Of a stretch of DNA of 17,110 nt, positions 1 to 8,600 are shown one piece after another. Source of the DNA: CAYUQT01 sp964596165 (GTDB lineage Bacteria; Planctomycetota; Phycisphaerae; UBA1845; JAFGLZ01). The stretch covers positions 1 to 17,110 of the forward strand of contig CAZQTW010000098.1 in the NCBI GenBank assembly GCA_964596165.1. The letters are read 5' to 3'. How positions within the stretch are numbered: position 1 is the first letter of the stretch; each line of letters starts with the position of its first letter. The notes beneath the pieces are model-generated. The model saw only the letters and a list, made by a program, of their open reading frames with translations, was not told the origin of the DNA and ran no database searches. A program made the position numbers and the translations under genes.

Positions 1-5
1 CTTAA

Positions 6-55
6 CCCACAAGGAGGTCGTAAAAAAGAGGCCAGTGTGAATAATCCGGGCTAGG
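6..55. repeat. Left copy of a 50-bp perfect inverted repeat, probable insertion-element end
   Basis: These 50 bases are the exact reverse complement of 17061-17110, with no mismatch, and identity stops abruptly at base 56. Read from the inside outwards, the unit begins CCTAGCCCGGATTATTCACA. The shared sequence runs out of the window on both sides, so any element body lies outside. A CCTAG terminus recalls the ends of IS1380-family elements such as ISEcp1; that likeness is from memory and unverified. The repeat contains the last bases and the stop codon of the lyase-like gene on the minus strand. No transposase is visible here. Confidence 0.85.
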
Positions 56-1463
56 AGTGCGATCGCCTCACCTCAACGGCATAGACCTGCATGTGACCGC
101 CGGCGTTTGACTGGAAGACCACCCATTTGCCGTCGGGTGTAAATCGTGCGTGGGGCGCTTCGTTGTAGTCGTGTTTGGCCATGCGGCAGAGTCGTTCCAC
201 CTCGATTCGATTCCCTCGGGGCGTGAAGAGGTAGATCCACTTGTTGGCGCTGCCCTGGAAGGGGTCGCGGCCGTCGCCGTCGCCGCAGAGCATCGTGCCG
301 TCGGGTGAGACGTTGTAGTGCCAGGAGTATTGGTGCTTTGGCACGCGGTATCGTTCTTCTTTGTTCGTCGCCAGGTGTTTTCGGGCGAGGTAGTAGCGCG
401 GGCCGTTGGCCCAAGCGAAGAAACGCAGGACGGAACACGACCCCGCATAACGGGGGATCTGAAGATCGTACCAGACGCCTTGTCCGTCCGGCTGCCAGAA
501 TTCGTGCGTGATGAACTCTTCCGGCACGGTTTGCCCGCGGAACGTGCAGAGGCCGGTACCGTCGGTCCGAACGAGCCAGATTCGGTCGAGGCGCCGCTCG
601 GGTCCTTCATGGCAGAACATGACGAGACTCGGGTCGGTCGGTGAGAACTGGACGTGGCCGATCCACTCGTTCTCGCGGTGAAACTCGTCGATGCGCCCCG
701 TCTTGATGTCGATCCCGTAGATGGCGTTTGGAAGCCGGGCCTCGAAGATTTTCCGAATCCACTCCGGACGGCGATACTTGGCATAGAAGACGCCCTCGCC
801 TAGGGCATAGCATCCCGTGAGCATCGTTTCGTCGGCGTTTACCGAGAACCCACGACCTCGGGCATAGTGACGCGGTACTCGGGCGATCTTTCTTGTCTCG
901 AGCGTGTCGACATGTGTGGCCATCACGTTTCGGCCGTTGATGTAGAAAAGCTCGCGTCGCTTGGGCGCGAGGATCTCGAAGCCGCCGCCCGGTTCCGTGG
1001 TCACCTGACGGATCGCATGTGTCTTGAGGTTCACGGTGAAGGCTCGCCGGCCTTGGGGTGTGGTTCCGACGAAGACCATCTTGTCGCCGTCGGCGGTGAA
1101 CATGTTCTGGTGAAAGTAGAGGCAACGATTTTCGCCCTCGCGGCGGGACAGGCGAATGACCTTGTGACCGGTGTCCTTGTCGACCCACTCGTCGGGCAGT
1201 GCGTCTTGGGCCGCCACGGGATTCGCGGATTGGATTGCGATCATGACGGCAGCCAGGGCCGACCACGGCATCGTCAGACAGACGTGCCTGCTTCTCCCGC
1301 CAGGTCGTCGGATTGCTGTGACACGAGCACCATGAGAAACGGCGCCCCTACTTGGGCAGCCGCAGCCGCGAGTCCGTCCGCTCCCTGACGGCTCTGATCG
1401 GCCGCGCGACACGGGTACGCGTTCGTTGTGAAAGAGGTCCTCGTTTACCGTCATCGTCTTCAT
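51..1463 (-). CDS. Secreted oligogalacturonate lyase-like beta-propeller protein (PL22 / PF14583-type)
   Basis: Known PL22 enzymes cleave unsaturated oligogalacturonides during pectin breakdown, using a seven-bladed propeller and a metal ion. Family features seen here are DKDTGHKVIRLS (about 95-106), FCHEGP (283-288), THEFWQPDG (319-327), SWHYNVSPDG (380-389) and FTPDGKWVVF near the end. The ATG at 1463 has GGAG nine bases upstream and lies six bases after the preceding stop, which suggests translational coupling. However, the hydrophobic signal core (PWSALAAVMIAI, about 66-77, then AAQ) comes after some 64 odd residues, so an internal ATG at 1271 is possible although it has no visible ribosome site. 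The region matching the usual QxxHxH metal site reads YNEAPH, so only the last histidine is kept in my alignment from memory. The last serine codon and TAG come from the terminal repeat. Family is fairly sure; substrate is not. Confidence 0.8.
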   Translation of the reverse strand: MKTMTVNEDLFHNERVPVSRGRSEPSGSGRTRGCGCPSRGAVSHGARVTAIRRPGGRSRHVCLTMPWSALAAVMIAIQSANPVAAQDALPDEWVDKDTGHKVIRLSRREGENRCLYFHQNMFTADGDKMVFVGTTPQGRRAFTVNLKTHAIRQVTTEPGGGFEILAPKRRELFYINGRNVMATHVDTLETRKIARVPRHYARGRGFSVNADETMLTGCYALGEGVFYAKYRRPEWIRKIFEARLPNAIYGIDIKTGRIDEFHRENEWIGHVQFSPTDPSLVMFCHEGPERRLDRIWLVRTDGTGLCTFRGQTVPEEFITHEFWQPDGQGVWYDLQIPRYAGSCSVLRFFAWANGPRYYLARKHLATNKEERYRVPKHQYSWHYNVSPDGTMLCGDGDGRDPFQGSANKWIYLFTPRGNRIEVERLCRMAKHDYNEAPHARFTPDGKWVVFQSNAGGHMQVYAVEVRRSHS

Positions 1464-1469
1464 GCGTCG

Positions 1470-2696
1470 TCACTCCGACGAATGTGCGACCAGTTCGATG
1501 GCCCCTTGCGGGCACACGTCCGCACAGGTCCCGCAACCTTCACAGCGATCCGCGTGAATGGCCGGCGGCTTGTCTTGCCCGGCCTCGATCGCGCGGCAGT
1601 GTCCGATGCGGGTACACAAGCCGCAGACGGTGCATCGCGACGGATCGAGCCGGGCGTGTCCTTCGGTCCACTTCAGGTCGGCCGCACTTGCGATTCGCGG
1701 GATCAGGCTGTCTCGCAGTCGGCGCCAGGAGGTGTATCCCATTTCGTTCATGTACGTTGTCAGTTGGTCGAGCCATCCGGCAAGGAAGCCGTATCCCCGC
1801 ATCATGGTCTGCGTGCAGACGCCGATCAGATCGGCCCCGACCATGGCGTATTCGACGGCGTCCTCAGGGCTCGCCACGCCGCCATAGCCGATGAGGGCGG
1901 CCTTCGGACCGCAGGCGGTTCGAGTCTCGTAGACGTCGCGGAGTCCGAGCGGCTTGATCCACGGACCGGACAGGCAGACCAGGGAGTGGCGGTCCTGCAA
2001 GCGGATGGGAGACCTTTCGGGCCGGCGGATATCGATGTCCGCCAGGCCCAGCCGATTCGCCGTGCTGCCGACCGCATCGGCGCCGGCGTCGATCGCCGCC
2101 CTTGCGACCTGGGCGACGTTGCCGCCCTCGGGCGTCAGCTTGCAGAAGACGGGGATCGTGACGGCCGGTTTGACCGCTCGCGTGATGCCTGCCACAACAC
2201 GGGGGTCTTGGCCGAGCGAGGCGCCGCTTCGAGGGCCTTGCGACTGTTCCGAGGTAGTCACGTCGAGGTTGTAGCTCATGTTGGGGCAGCAGAAGTTTAG
2301 TTCGACGGCGTGAGCGCCGGCCGCCTCGAATCGCCGGGCCATCTCGACCCAGCCCTGCGAACCGCGATCGCCGGCATAGGTCATGTTGGCCAGCAGATTC
2401 AGATCGGGCGCCGCCTTGCGCCCCTGCTCAATCAGTCGAAGGCCCTCATCCAGCGTCAGCCGTTTTTCGGCCGTGAAGTAGAGCATGCGGTGTTGTTGCG
2501 ACCATCGGTAGCGCGGCTCGAGGTTGATATACGGCGGGGGATCGATCGTGAGTTTGATCGACGCGCCGGCCCACCCGCATCGATCGGCCTCGATGAGTTG
2601 CTCGACGCGCTTGGTGGTCGGGCCCGATCCCACGAGAAAGGGGTTTCGCCAGAAGAGCCCGCCCACGGTCGTCGAGAGAGACAATCGGTCCGGCAT
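1470..2696 (-). CDS. PreA-like dihydropyrimidine/dihydroorotate dehydrogenase family flavoprotein with ferredoxin tail
   Basis: This is a 408-residue FMN-barrel protein fused to two 4Fe-4S motifs, close in length to E. coli PreA (411), the catalytic subunit of NAD-dependent dihydropyrimidine dehydrogenase. The barrel shows VELNFCCPN (131-139), FCKLTPEGGN (184-193) and IGYGGVASPEDA (269-280). The tail has CTVCGLCTRIGHC (355-367) and CEGCGTCADVCP (385-396). The first motif has five rather than three residues before its last Cys and no following Pro. The ATG at 2696 is chosen because GGAGG (2705-2709) sits eight bases upstream; the in-frame ATG at 2729 has no such site. It lies six bases upstream of the PL22-like gene and is probably cotranscribed with it. 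No PreT-like partner is present, so the electron donor and substrate are unknown. Pyrimidine reduction is possible but not shown. Confidence 0.85.
   Translation of the reverse strand: MPDRLSLSTTVGGLFWRNPFLVGSGPTTKRVEQLIEADRCGWAGASIKLTIDPPPYINLEPRYRWSQQHRMLYFTAEKRLTLDEGLRLIEQGRKAAPDLNLLANMTYAGDRGSQGWVEMARRFEAAGAHAVELNFCCPNMSYNLDVTTSEQSQGPRSGASLGQDPRVVAGITRAVKPAVTIPVFCKLTPEGGNVAQVARAAIDAGADAVGSTANRLGLADIDIRRPERSPIRLQDRHSLVCLSGPWIKPLGLRDVYETRTACGPKAALIGYGGVASPEDAVEYAMVGADLIGVCTQTMMRGYGFLAGWLDQLTTYMNEMGYTSWRRLRDSLIPRIASAADLKWTEGHARLDPSRCTVCGLCTRIGHCRAIEAGQDKPPAIHADRCEGCGTCADVCPQGAIELVAHSSE
1473..1476 (-). promoter_or_regulatory. Ribosome binding site for the PL22-like gene
   Basis: The minus strand reads GGAG nine bases before the ATG at 1463 and directly next to the TGA stop of the upstream flavoprotein gene. 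It is the main argument for the long start. The alternative ATG at 1271 has no comparable site. Confidence 0.5.
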
Positions 2697-3114
2697 CGAC
2701 CAGGCCTCCGTGTGACCGAAGGCAAGCATAATCGTGGCATCGTGCCGAAGCCAGTCGGATCGCCGGAGGGCAGGTCGGGGATTGCTTCCGCTGTCATGCC
2801 CGATGCGGTCCGGTTCTGTCCGCGGCAGGCAGGTTCGGCATGGGGCTTGTTCAGGACGGCCGGTCGCTTGGGTCCGGGCCCATCGTCGCCGCCGCCTTTC
2901 CGGCGACCGCGGTGGGACGGGGCGGTACCGGCACGTTCGGCGCCTGCGCCCGACTCCTTGTGCCGTCCCCGCTCGTTTTGACCGTTGGCCGGCGGTTCCT
3001 CCTGCACGGGATTCCGATCGGCGGGGTCCATGGGCAGCGTTCTTCAATCGCTTGTTCCCCCGGCCTGTGATCGTCGGCTACACTACGTTCGGGTTGTACG
3101 GACGGAGAGGTCCC
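2697..3114. other. Intergenic region between divergent genes
   Basis: These 418 bp separate the minus-strand PreA-like gene from the plus-strand zinc-ribbon gene, so promoters for both should lie here. GGAGG on the minus strand (2705-2709) serves the PreA-like start. On the plus strand, TACACT at 3079-3084 could be a -10 element, but I see no good -35 at proper spacing. The middle is open in several frames, as expected at this GC content. The best minus-strand frame, from ATG at 3031, is hydrophilic, Gly/Arg/Pro-rich and runs out of frame into the PreA-like gene. I see no convincing gene or strong hairpin. Confidence 0.5.
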
Positions 3115-3531
3115 ATGCGAATGACATGTCCGCATTGTGAGAAGGCGTTTCTGGTCTACCCCGTTCCGACACGACAGGCGATTCAGCATCGGCGGGCCGG
3201 GCTTTTCGCATCCGTATGCGGTGCGATCGTCGCGGCGATCGTCTATGGCCTGCTCGGTCCGCGGATCCTCGACACCTTCCATGTGTTCCTGTCGGCTGCC
3301 TTGCCGGAACGGGCGGCTGCGGGGCTGATCGGTGGGGCGTTGGCGGTGCCGGTTTTGTTCCTGGCGATGGGAATATACGACCGTCGGGTCCCTCATTACA
3401 TCCGGTCGGTCGATGCGAACGTGCTGTGTCGCAAGTGCGGATACATCCTGACCGGGTTCCACGAACCTCGATGCCCTCAGTGCGCCGCGCCGACGGGACA
3501 GGGCGAAGACACACCTTCCGCTCACCGTTAG
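3115..3531 (+). CDS. Small zinc-ribbon membrane protein (hypothetical)
   Basis: This 138-residue protein starts at an ATG with GGAGAGG just upstream (GGAG seven bases from the start). It has an N-terminal CPHC half-knuckle (Cys5, Cys8), two hydrophobic stretches likely to span the membrane (about 29-48 and 66-87), and a C-terminal four-cysteine zinc ribbon, CRKCGY (105-110) and RCPQC (119-123). The CRKCGYxLTG...RCPxC ribbon is very common in small planctomycete proteins of unknown function, in my experience of the group. The open frame extends upstream to 2734, but that extension is Arg/Gly-rich and lacks a ribosome site. It is monocistronic and converges with uvrC. No specific function can be assigned. 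Confidence 0.8.
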   Translation: MRMTCPHCEKAFLVYPVPTRQAIQHRRAGLFASVCGAIVAAIVYGLLGPRILDTFHVFLSAALPERAAAGLIGGALAVPVLFLAMGIYDRRVPHYIRSVDANVLCRKCGYILTGFHEPRCPQCAAPTGQGEDTPSAHR

Positions 3532-3543
3532 ACGGCTCGCGAC

Positions 3544-3594
3544 GGCCTGCGCCTTGCAGGCCGAACGGGCTCCACGGCCTGCGAGGCGCAGGCC
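3544..3594. repeat. Pair of REP-like palindromes in opposite orientation
   Basis: Two 19-base hairpins lie side by side. The first is GGCCTGC-GCCTT-GCAGGCC (3544-3562). The second is GGCCTGCG-AGG-CGCAGGCC (3576-3594). The reverse complement of the second differs from the first at one position, so they are two oppositely oriented copies of one palindromic unit separated by 13 bases. They sit between convergent genes and could end transcription in both directions, although neither is followed by a clear T tract. The arrangement resembles paired REP/BIME elements. Confidence 0.7.
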
Positions 3595-3696
3595 GCTACC
3601 CTCCTGTTCGGTCGCCACCCTCGTGTTCGGCCGCTGCCCGCCGCTTCGACCGGCGCGGTCAACCGCGAACCGCTCCATCACTTCTCTTCCGACGAT

Positions 3697-5109
3697 TCAC
3701 GCCTCGGCGTTCGGCGATTCCGGCTTTTTGGGGGCCTTGGCTGCCCGCTTGGCCTGGGCCTGCTTCATATCCAGCTCGAACGTCGCCTTGCGACGGAGGA
3801 TGTGGTGATAGTGCTGGGCGAAGCGGTGGGCCTCGTCGCGGATCGATTGCAGCAGCCGCAGGGCATCGTTGTTTCGCGGCAGGCGAACGGGGGCGGTGCG
3901 GGCCTGCACGTAGACCTCTTCTTCGCGCTTTGCCAGCGAGATGACCATCGGCGGATGAACGTCCATCAGATCGAAGGCCGACATCGCGGCATGTAGCTGA
4001 CCCAGTCCGCCGTCGATGAGAATCACGTCGGGGTAGAGCTCCTCGCCACCGGCGGCGTACCGGTATCGTCGCAGGACCACCTCGCGGATCATCGAGTAAT
4101 CGTCTTGTCCCTCGACCGATTTGATCCGATACCGGCGGTAGCCGGCCTTGAACGGCGCCCCGTCGATGAACGACACGAGCGAGCCGCACGCCTCGCCGCC
4201 CTGGAGGTTCGCGATATCGATTGCCTCGATGATTCGTGGCCGCGAGTCGAGGCCGAGCAGCTCTTGTAGCTTTTCCAACCCCTTCTGTCGATCGATGTGG
4301 AAGACCTCCGGCTGGACGTCGGACTCCACGTCGCCGGACAGTGAAAGCGATTCGATCGCTTTGATGCGGTCGCGGAGCGCGGCGGCCTGCTCGAACTGCA
4401 GCTCGGCGGCCGCCCGGTCCATCTCTCGTTTCATTTGCCGCAGCACCACCGACCGTTTGCTGCCGAGGAATTTCCTCAGCCGGTCGATGTCCCTGCGGTA
4501 GTCTTCCTTGCCGATGTGGTCCGCGCACGGCGCGGTGCAGCGCTTGATGGAGTACAACAGACAAGGTCGGAAGAACCGTCGCTTGTCGTCGTCGGCGCGG
4601 ATGTCCAGCGTGCAGGTGCGGAAGCGGAAGACCCGCTGCAGTGCGTTGACGGCGTCGCGCAGCGCGAGGGGCGAGACAAACGGTCCATAGAGCTTACTGC
4701 CGCGCGGGTCGGGCTTTCGCGTCACGTAGACGGCGGGGAAGTCGTCTTTGGTGGTGATCTCGAGGTAGGGAAAACTCTTGTCGTCGCGAAGCCGTTCGTT
4801 GTAGGGCGGCTGGATGTCCTTGATCAGGCGGTTTTCTTGCAGGAGGGCGTCGACCTCCGTGTCGCAATCCAGGAAGTCGATGTCGACGACCTCCGTTACC
4901 ATTCGGGCGATCTCGGGGCCGCGTGTGCTCAGCAGATCGGCCGATTCCTGGAAGTAGCTGCCGACCCGAGAGCGAAGGTCTTTGGCCTTGCCGACGTAGA
5001 GGACGCGGCCACGGGCGTCCTTCATCAGGTACACGCCGGGCGTCTTGGGAAAATGCCGTATCCGCTCGCGCAGATGCTCGATTCGTTTTTCGTCACTCTC
5101 AAAGGGCAT
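3697..5109 (-). CDS. uvrC: UvrABC excinuclease subunit C, short form without the HhH domain
   Basis: UvrC makes both incisions in nucleotide excision repair, in the cytoplasm with UvrA and UvrB. Visible parts are a GIY-YIG domain (PGVYLM at 24-29, YVGKAKDLR at 38-46, catalytic-type Glu in LLQENRLIK near 92), a Cys group (166, 183, 191, 195) that matches the reported 4Fe-4S site, a UVR motif for UvrB contact (about 222-257), and the RNase H-like nuclease (AIDIANLQGG near 296-305, LIDGGLGQLHAA 364-375, RDEAHRFA 424-431). Typical UvrC is about 600 residues and ends in two helix-hairpin-helix motifs. This one stops about 40 residues after RDEAHRF with a Lys/Ala-rich tail, and I see no HhH in any frame downstream. 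All catalytic positions seem intact, so this is probably a lineage variant rather than a pseudogene. On the minus strand a TTGACG (5156-5161) could be a -35 box, but the -10 is unclear. Confidence 0.95.
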   Translation of the reverse strand: MPFESDEKRIEHLRERIRHFPKTPGVYLMKDARGRVLYVGKAKDLRSRVGSYFQESADLLSTRGPEIARMVTEVVDIDFLDCDTEVDALLQENRLIKDIQPPYNERLRDDKSFPYLEITTKDDFPAVYVTRKPDPRGSKLYGPFVSPLALRDAVNALQRVFRFRTCTLDIRADDDKRRFFRPCLLYSIKRCTAPCADHIGKEDYRRDIDRLRKFLGSKRSVVLRQMKREMDRAAAELQFEQAAALRDRIKAIESLSLSGDVESDVQPEVFHIDRQKGLEKLQELLGLDSRPRIIEAIDIANLQGGEACGSLVSFIDGAPFKAGYRRYRIKSVEGQDDYSMIREVVLRRYRYAAGGEELYPDVILIDGGLGQLHAAMSAFDLMDVHPPMVISLAKREEEVYVQARTAPVRLPRNNDALRLLQSIRDEAHRFAQHYHHILRRKATFELDMKQAQAKRAAKAPKKPESPNAEA

Positions 5110-5480
5110 GAATCCACACCGGCTGCTCGCTCTTAGTTCATGATACGCCGCCGACCGTCAACGGCATACCCTTGATCGCCCAGCCCGTCGTGTTGGCCAT
5201 TCAACCCATGGGCACCCGACGGATGGGGTCGTCCACTGCGTGAATCGGGTAGTCCGCATAACGCCCCGCGGCAGTAGTCGTGGTCCCTTGCGATCTTACG
5301 GCCGATTGGAACCGGAGAATCCGCTCAGGGTCTTTCTCTCAGAACGATGAGCAGCTTATCGAATTATCGGGGCTATAGAAACCCGGACGTCCCTCCGGTT
5401 CGTCGCCACGGTCTTCAGACTCACATGATTCCCGGCACTCGCGCCGCCCCTTACAGGTCAAACTGACGAAGGGTCCGGCG
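5110..5480. other. Divergent intergenic region between uvrC and the peptidase gene
   Basis: This stretch should hold the uvrC promoter (minus strand) and the peptidase promoter (plus strand). TTGACG at 5156-5161 (minus) is the best -35-like hexamer. An AT-richer patch at about 5356-5380, with TTATCG, AATTATCG and CTATAGA, stands out in the GC-rich background and is the best guess for a plus-strand promoter, about 200 bp before the start codon. A short imperfect hairpin follows (AACCCGGA...TCCGGTT, about 5380-5400). No convincing coding sequence is visible before 5481. Confidence 0.4.
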
Positions 5481-5609
5481 ATGACCGACGTAGCCGACAT
5501 GCGGACGGGCGTATCCGCCGCTATCAGCAGGGTCGTACGGGGTGAATGCCTCGCGGCATTGGACCTGATTCGAAGAAACACCTATGAAGACCGGACGGAT
5601 GTTTACTAG
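5481..5609 (+). CDS. Possible small ORF overlapping the peptidase start
   Basis: An ATG at 5481, preceded by AAGGG at a suitable distance, opens a 42-codon frame (MTDVADMRTGVSAAI at the N terminus) that ends with TAG at 5609. It overlaps the first 26 bases of the peptidase gene in another frame. It has no recognisable domain. It could be a leader peptide that couples translation to the peptidase, whose own ribosome site is weak, or it could be chance. Confidence is low. Confidence 0.2.
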   Translation: MTDVADMRTGVSAAISRVVRGECLAALDLIRRNTYEDRTDVY

Positions 5610-8600
5610 CACGTGTGTGGTTTCGCTACTTGCGGCGTCGGCGCACGTAACGATGGGGCAATTGTCTGAAAACGATCTCGCGGCCATAAAGGCCCGGGCG
5701 AGGGATGGCGGTTGGACCTTCTCGGTTGGGGCAAACCCGGCGACCAAGCATCCCATCCATGAGCTCTGCGGCTTGAACGAGCCCGCCGACTGGCGGCGGA
5801 AGGCGCCGCCGCGCCGCACGAGAGCCCTCATGGGCGACACGCCGCTGCCCGCGTCGTACGATTGGCGGTCCTTGAACGGCTGCACGCCGATCAGGGATCA
5901 AGGGGGCTGCGGAAGCTGTTGGGCCTTCGGCACGGTTGGGGTTCTCGAGTCGGCGATCAAGATCAAGGACAACATGGAGGTCGATCTGTCCGAGCAATGG
6001 CTCGTGAGCTGCAACCAGGACGGCTACGGTTGCGGAGGCGGTTGGTGGGCCCATCACTATCATCTGGACACACCCGATTTCTGCGGCGGGACCGGGGCTG
6101 TCTTCGAGTCGTCATTTCCTTACGCTGCGGCCGACCTGCCTTGTGCTTGTTCCTACTCGCACGAATACTGGATCACCGCATGGGGCTATGTGGACCCCGC
6201 GCGGGATGTCCCCGACGTTAACGATATCAAGCGAGCGATCATCGCCCATGGTCCGGTGGCGGTGGCCGTCTCCGTCAATAGTGCCTTTCAAGCCTACACC
6301 GGCGGTGTGTTCAACAGCTCCACCACGGCTCCCGTCAACCATGCGGTCGTCCTCGTCGGCTGGGACGACGGTCAGGGACCCGGCGGCGTGTGGTTTTTGC
6401 GCAATTCCTGGGGTACCGGCTGGGGCGAAAACGGCTACATGCGGATCCGATACGGCTGCTCGAGTGTGGGCTACGCCGCGACCTACATTGAGTATGCGGG
6501 CAGCGACCCGTTGCGGGTGACGCCGTCGAGCGGCCTGGTCAGCACCGGACCGGTCGGCGGACCGTTCTCACCCGCCTCTCAGACCTACACGCTGACGAAT
6601 ACCGGAGAGACATCGTTGAGTTGGATTGCCGCGGGCGCGCAGGCCTGGCTCGACGTTACACCCGCCTCCGGCACACTCGGCGCCGACGAATCCGCCACGG
6701 TCGAGGTTCGCATCGGCTCGGCGGCCGACGGCCTGACGGCCGGTACCTACACCGACGCGGTTACGTTCACCAACACGACGTCCGGCGCCGGCCGCTCTCG
6801 CGAGGTCACGCTCCGGGTCGGCCCGGTCGACTACTTCACCGAGGCCTTTCAGAGCAACGACAACGACCTGAGCAACCGTACGGTGTCGTTCGTCCCGGAC
6901 GGCTCGAACAGCTACTACACCGTTTGCGGCGGATCCGCCTTGGCGTTTCCGACCGATCCCGCAGGCGGACTGATCCTCTCGCTAGGGGATGACGACTTCG
7001 CACCGGTGACGCTGAGCGGTGGGGCGCACGTTCAGCTCTACGGGCGGAGTTACTCATCCTTCTACGTCGGGAGCAACGGTTACATTACGTTTGAGGCGGG
7101 CGACACGCAGATGTCCGAGTCGTTGAGCAGACACTTCGGTCGGCCGCGGATATCGGGGCTTTTCGACGATCTGGATCCGCAGGCAAGGGGGACGGTCTCG
7201 GTCCGGCAGCTCGAGGATAGAGCCGTCGTGACGTTTGAGGGCGTTCCGGAGTACGGACGCACCGGCGTCAACAGCTTCCAAATCGAACTCTTCTTCAGCG
7301 GAAAGATCCGGATGACGTGGCTGGGCATTGCGGCGACCGATGGTGTCGTCGGCCTGTCCGCCGGCGCGGGCCAGCCCGTGGATTTCGCGGAGAGCGATAT
7401 ATCCGCCTATGCTCCGTGCGATCCGACCCCTCCCGCCGCCCAGGCTGATGCGATGGAAATCGCGGTCAATTCGCCCACACCTGTCACGCTGAGGGCCAAC
7501 GACGACGGGTTACCCAACCCTCCGGGCCGGTTGACCTACGTCATCACGCGACTTCCGGTGCATGGGGCGTTGAGTGATCCGGGTTCGGGGCTGATTGCAT
7601 CGATTCCCTATACGCTCGTGAACGGGGGGAAGGTCGTCCGGTACAGTCCCACGACCGAGTACGTCGGTACGGACAGCCTTGCGTTTCGGGCAAACGACGG
7701 GGGTATGCCTCCTCAGGGGGGTGACTCCAACGAGGCGACGGTTTCTCTTGCGGTGGTGGATCACAGGCCCGCAGCGCCGACGAATCCGAGGCCCTCCGAC
7801 GGGGCTTTGGCCATTCTTCCGATCGGCGAGCTCCGGTGGGATGGGGATCTGAGCTCGTCCGCCGTGGGTGCGGTCCTCTACGACGTGTATCTGGGGACGC
7901 AGAATCCCCCTTCGACACTGCTGGTAGCGAATCTGCGGTCGCTCGCCTACGGTGCCGGGGTTCTTCAACCGGACGCGGTGTACTACTGGAAGGTCGTGGC
8001 GAAGAACGACCACGGCCAACGAGCCGGACCCGTATGGTGGTTCCGAACTGTTCGCGCGCTGTCGGCGACGATCGCGGTCGCGCCGTCCGCGATCGCGCTC
8101 GGAGAAGCCGCCACACTGACGGCCGTCGTCTCGGGCGGCCTCGCTCCGTACAGCGTCACGTGGAACACGGGTCAGACCGGCCAGAGCATCGTGGTTCGTC
8201 CGGACTACTCAACCCCTTACGCGGTGACGGTACGGGACAGCACAGGCCAAGTCGTGCACTCCGCGGAGGCTCGCGTTACGGTAACCTGCCGGTTGACGCT
8301 TGAAGTTGTCGGACCGGGTGAGGTTGTGGGAGCGCCGTTGGGGACGTCCGACGTGGAGAGGGGTTCCGCCCTCGTGCTTACGGCCGTTCCTTTGGATTCG
8401 GAAGTCGAATTCGCCGGCTGGACCGGCAGCGTCGTCCGAACGGAACGTCGGATTACGGTGGCCATGGATTCCGACAAGGGCATCGTCGCGGAGTTCCATG
8501 CCGTTCAGGCGGCCGTGGTCGGAAATGGGCTGCCCTGTCTGATGCCGGCGGGTCTAGTCGGCCTGGCGATCGCGTTGCTCACGTGGGGTTTCATCGGCCG

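Noticed and set aside
11..26. Resemblance of AAGGAGGTCGTAA to the end of 16S rRNA
   Set aside because: Only a few bases agree, the downstream sequence does not continue as rRNA, and the same string is part of the repeat at both ends.
2456..3031. Minus-strand ORF starting at 3031, hydrophilic and Gly/Arg/Pro-rich
   Set aside because: It has no good ribosome site and no domain, and its second half is an out-of-frame shadow of the PreA-like gene. The first half could be a disordered small protein, but nothing supports it.
2734..3114. N-terminal extension of the zinc-ribbon protein
   Set aside because: The added residues are Arg-rich, low-complexity shadow sequence, while the ATG at 3115 has GGAGAGG upstream and begins directly at the CPHC motif.
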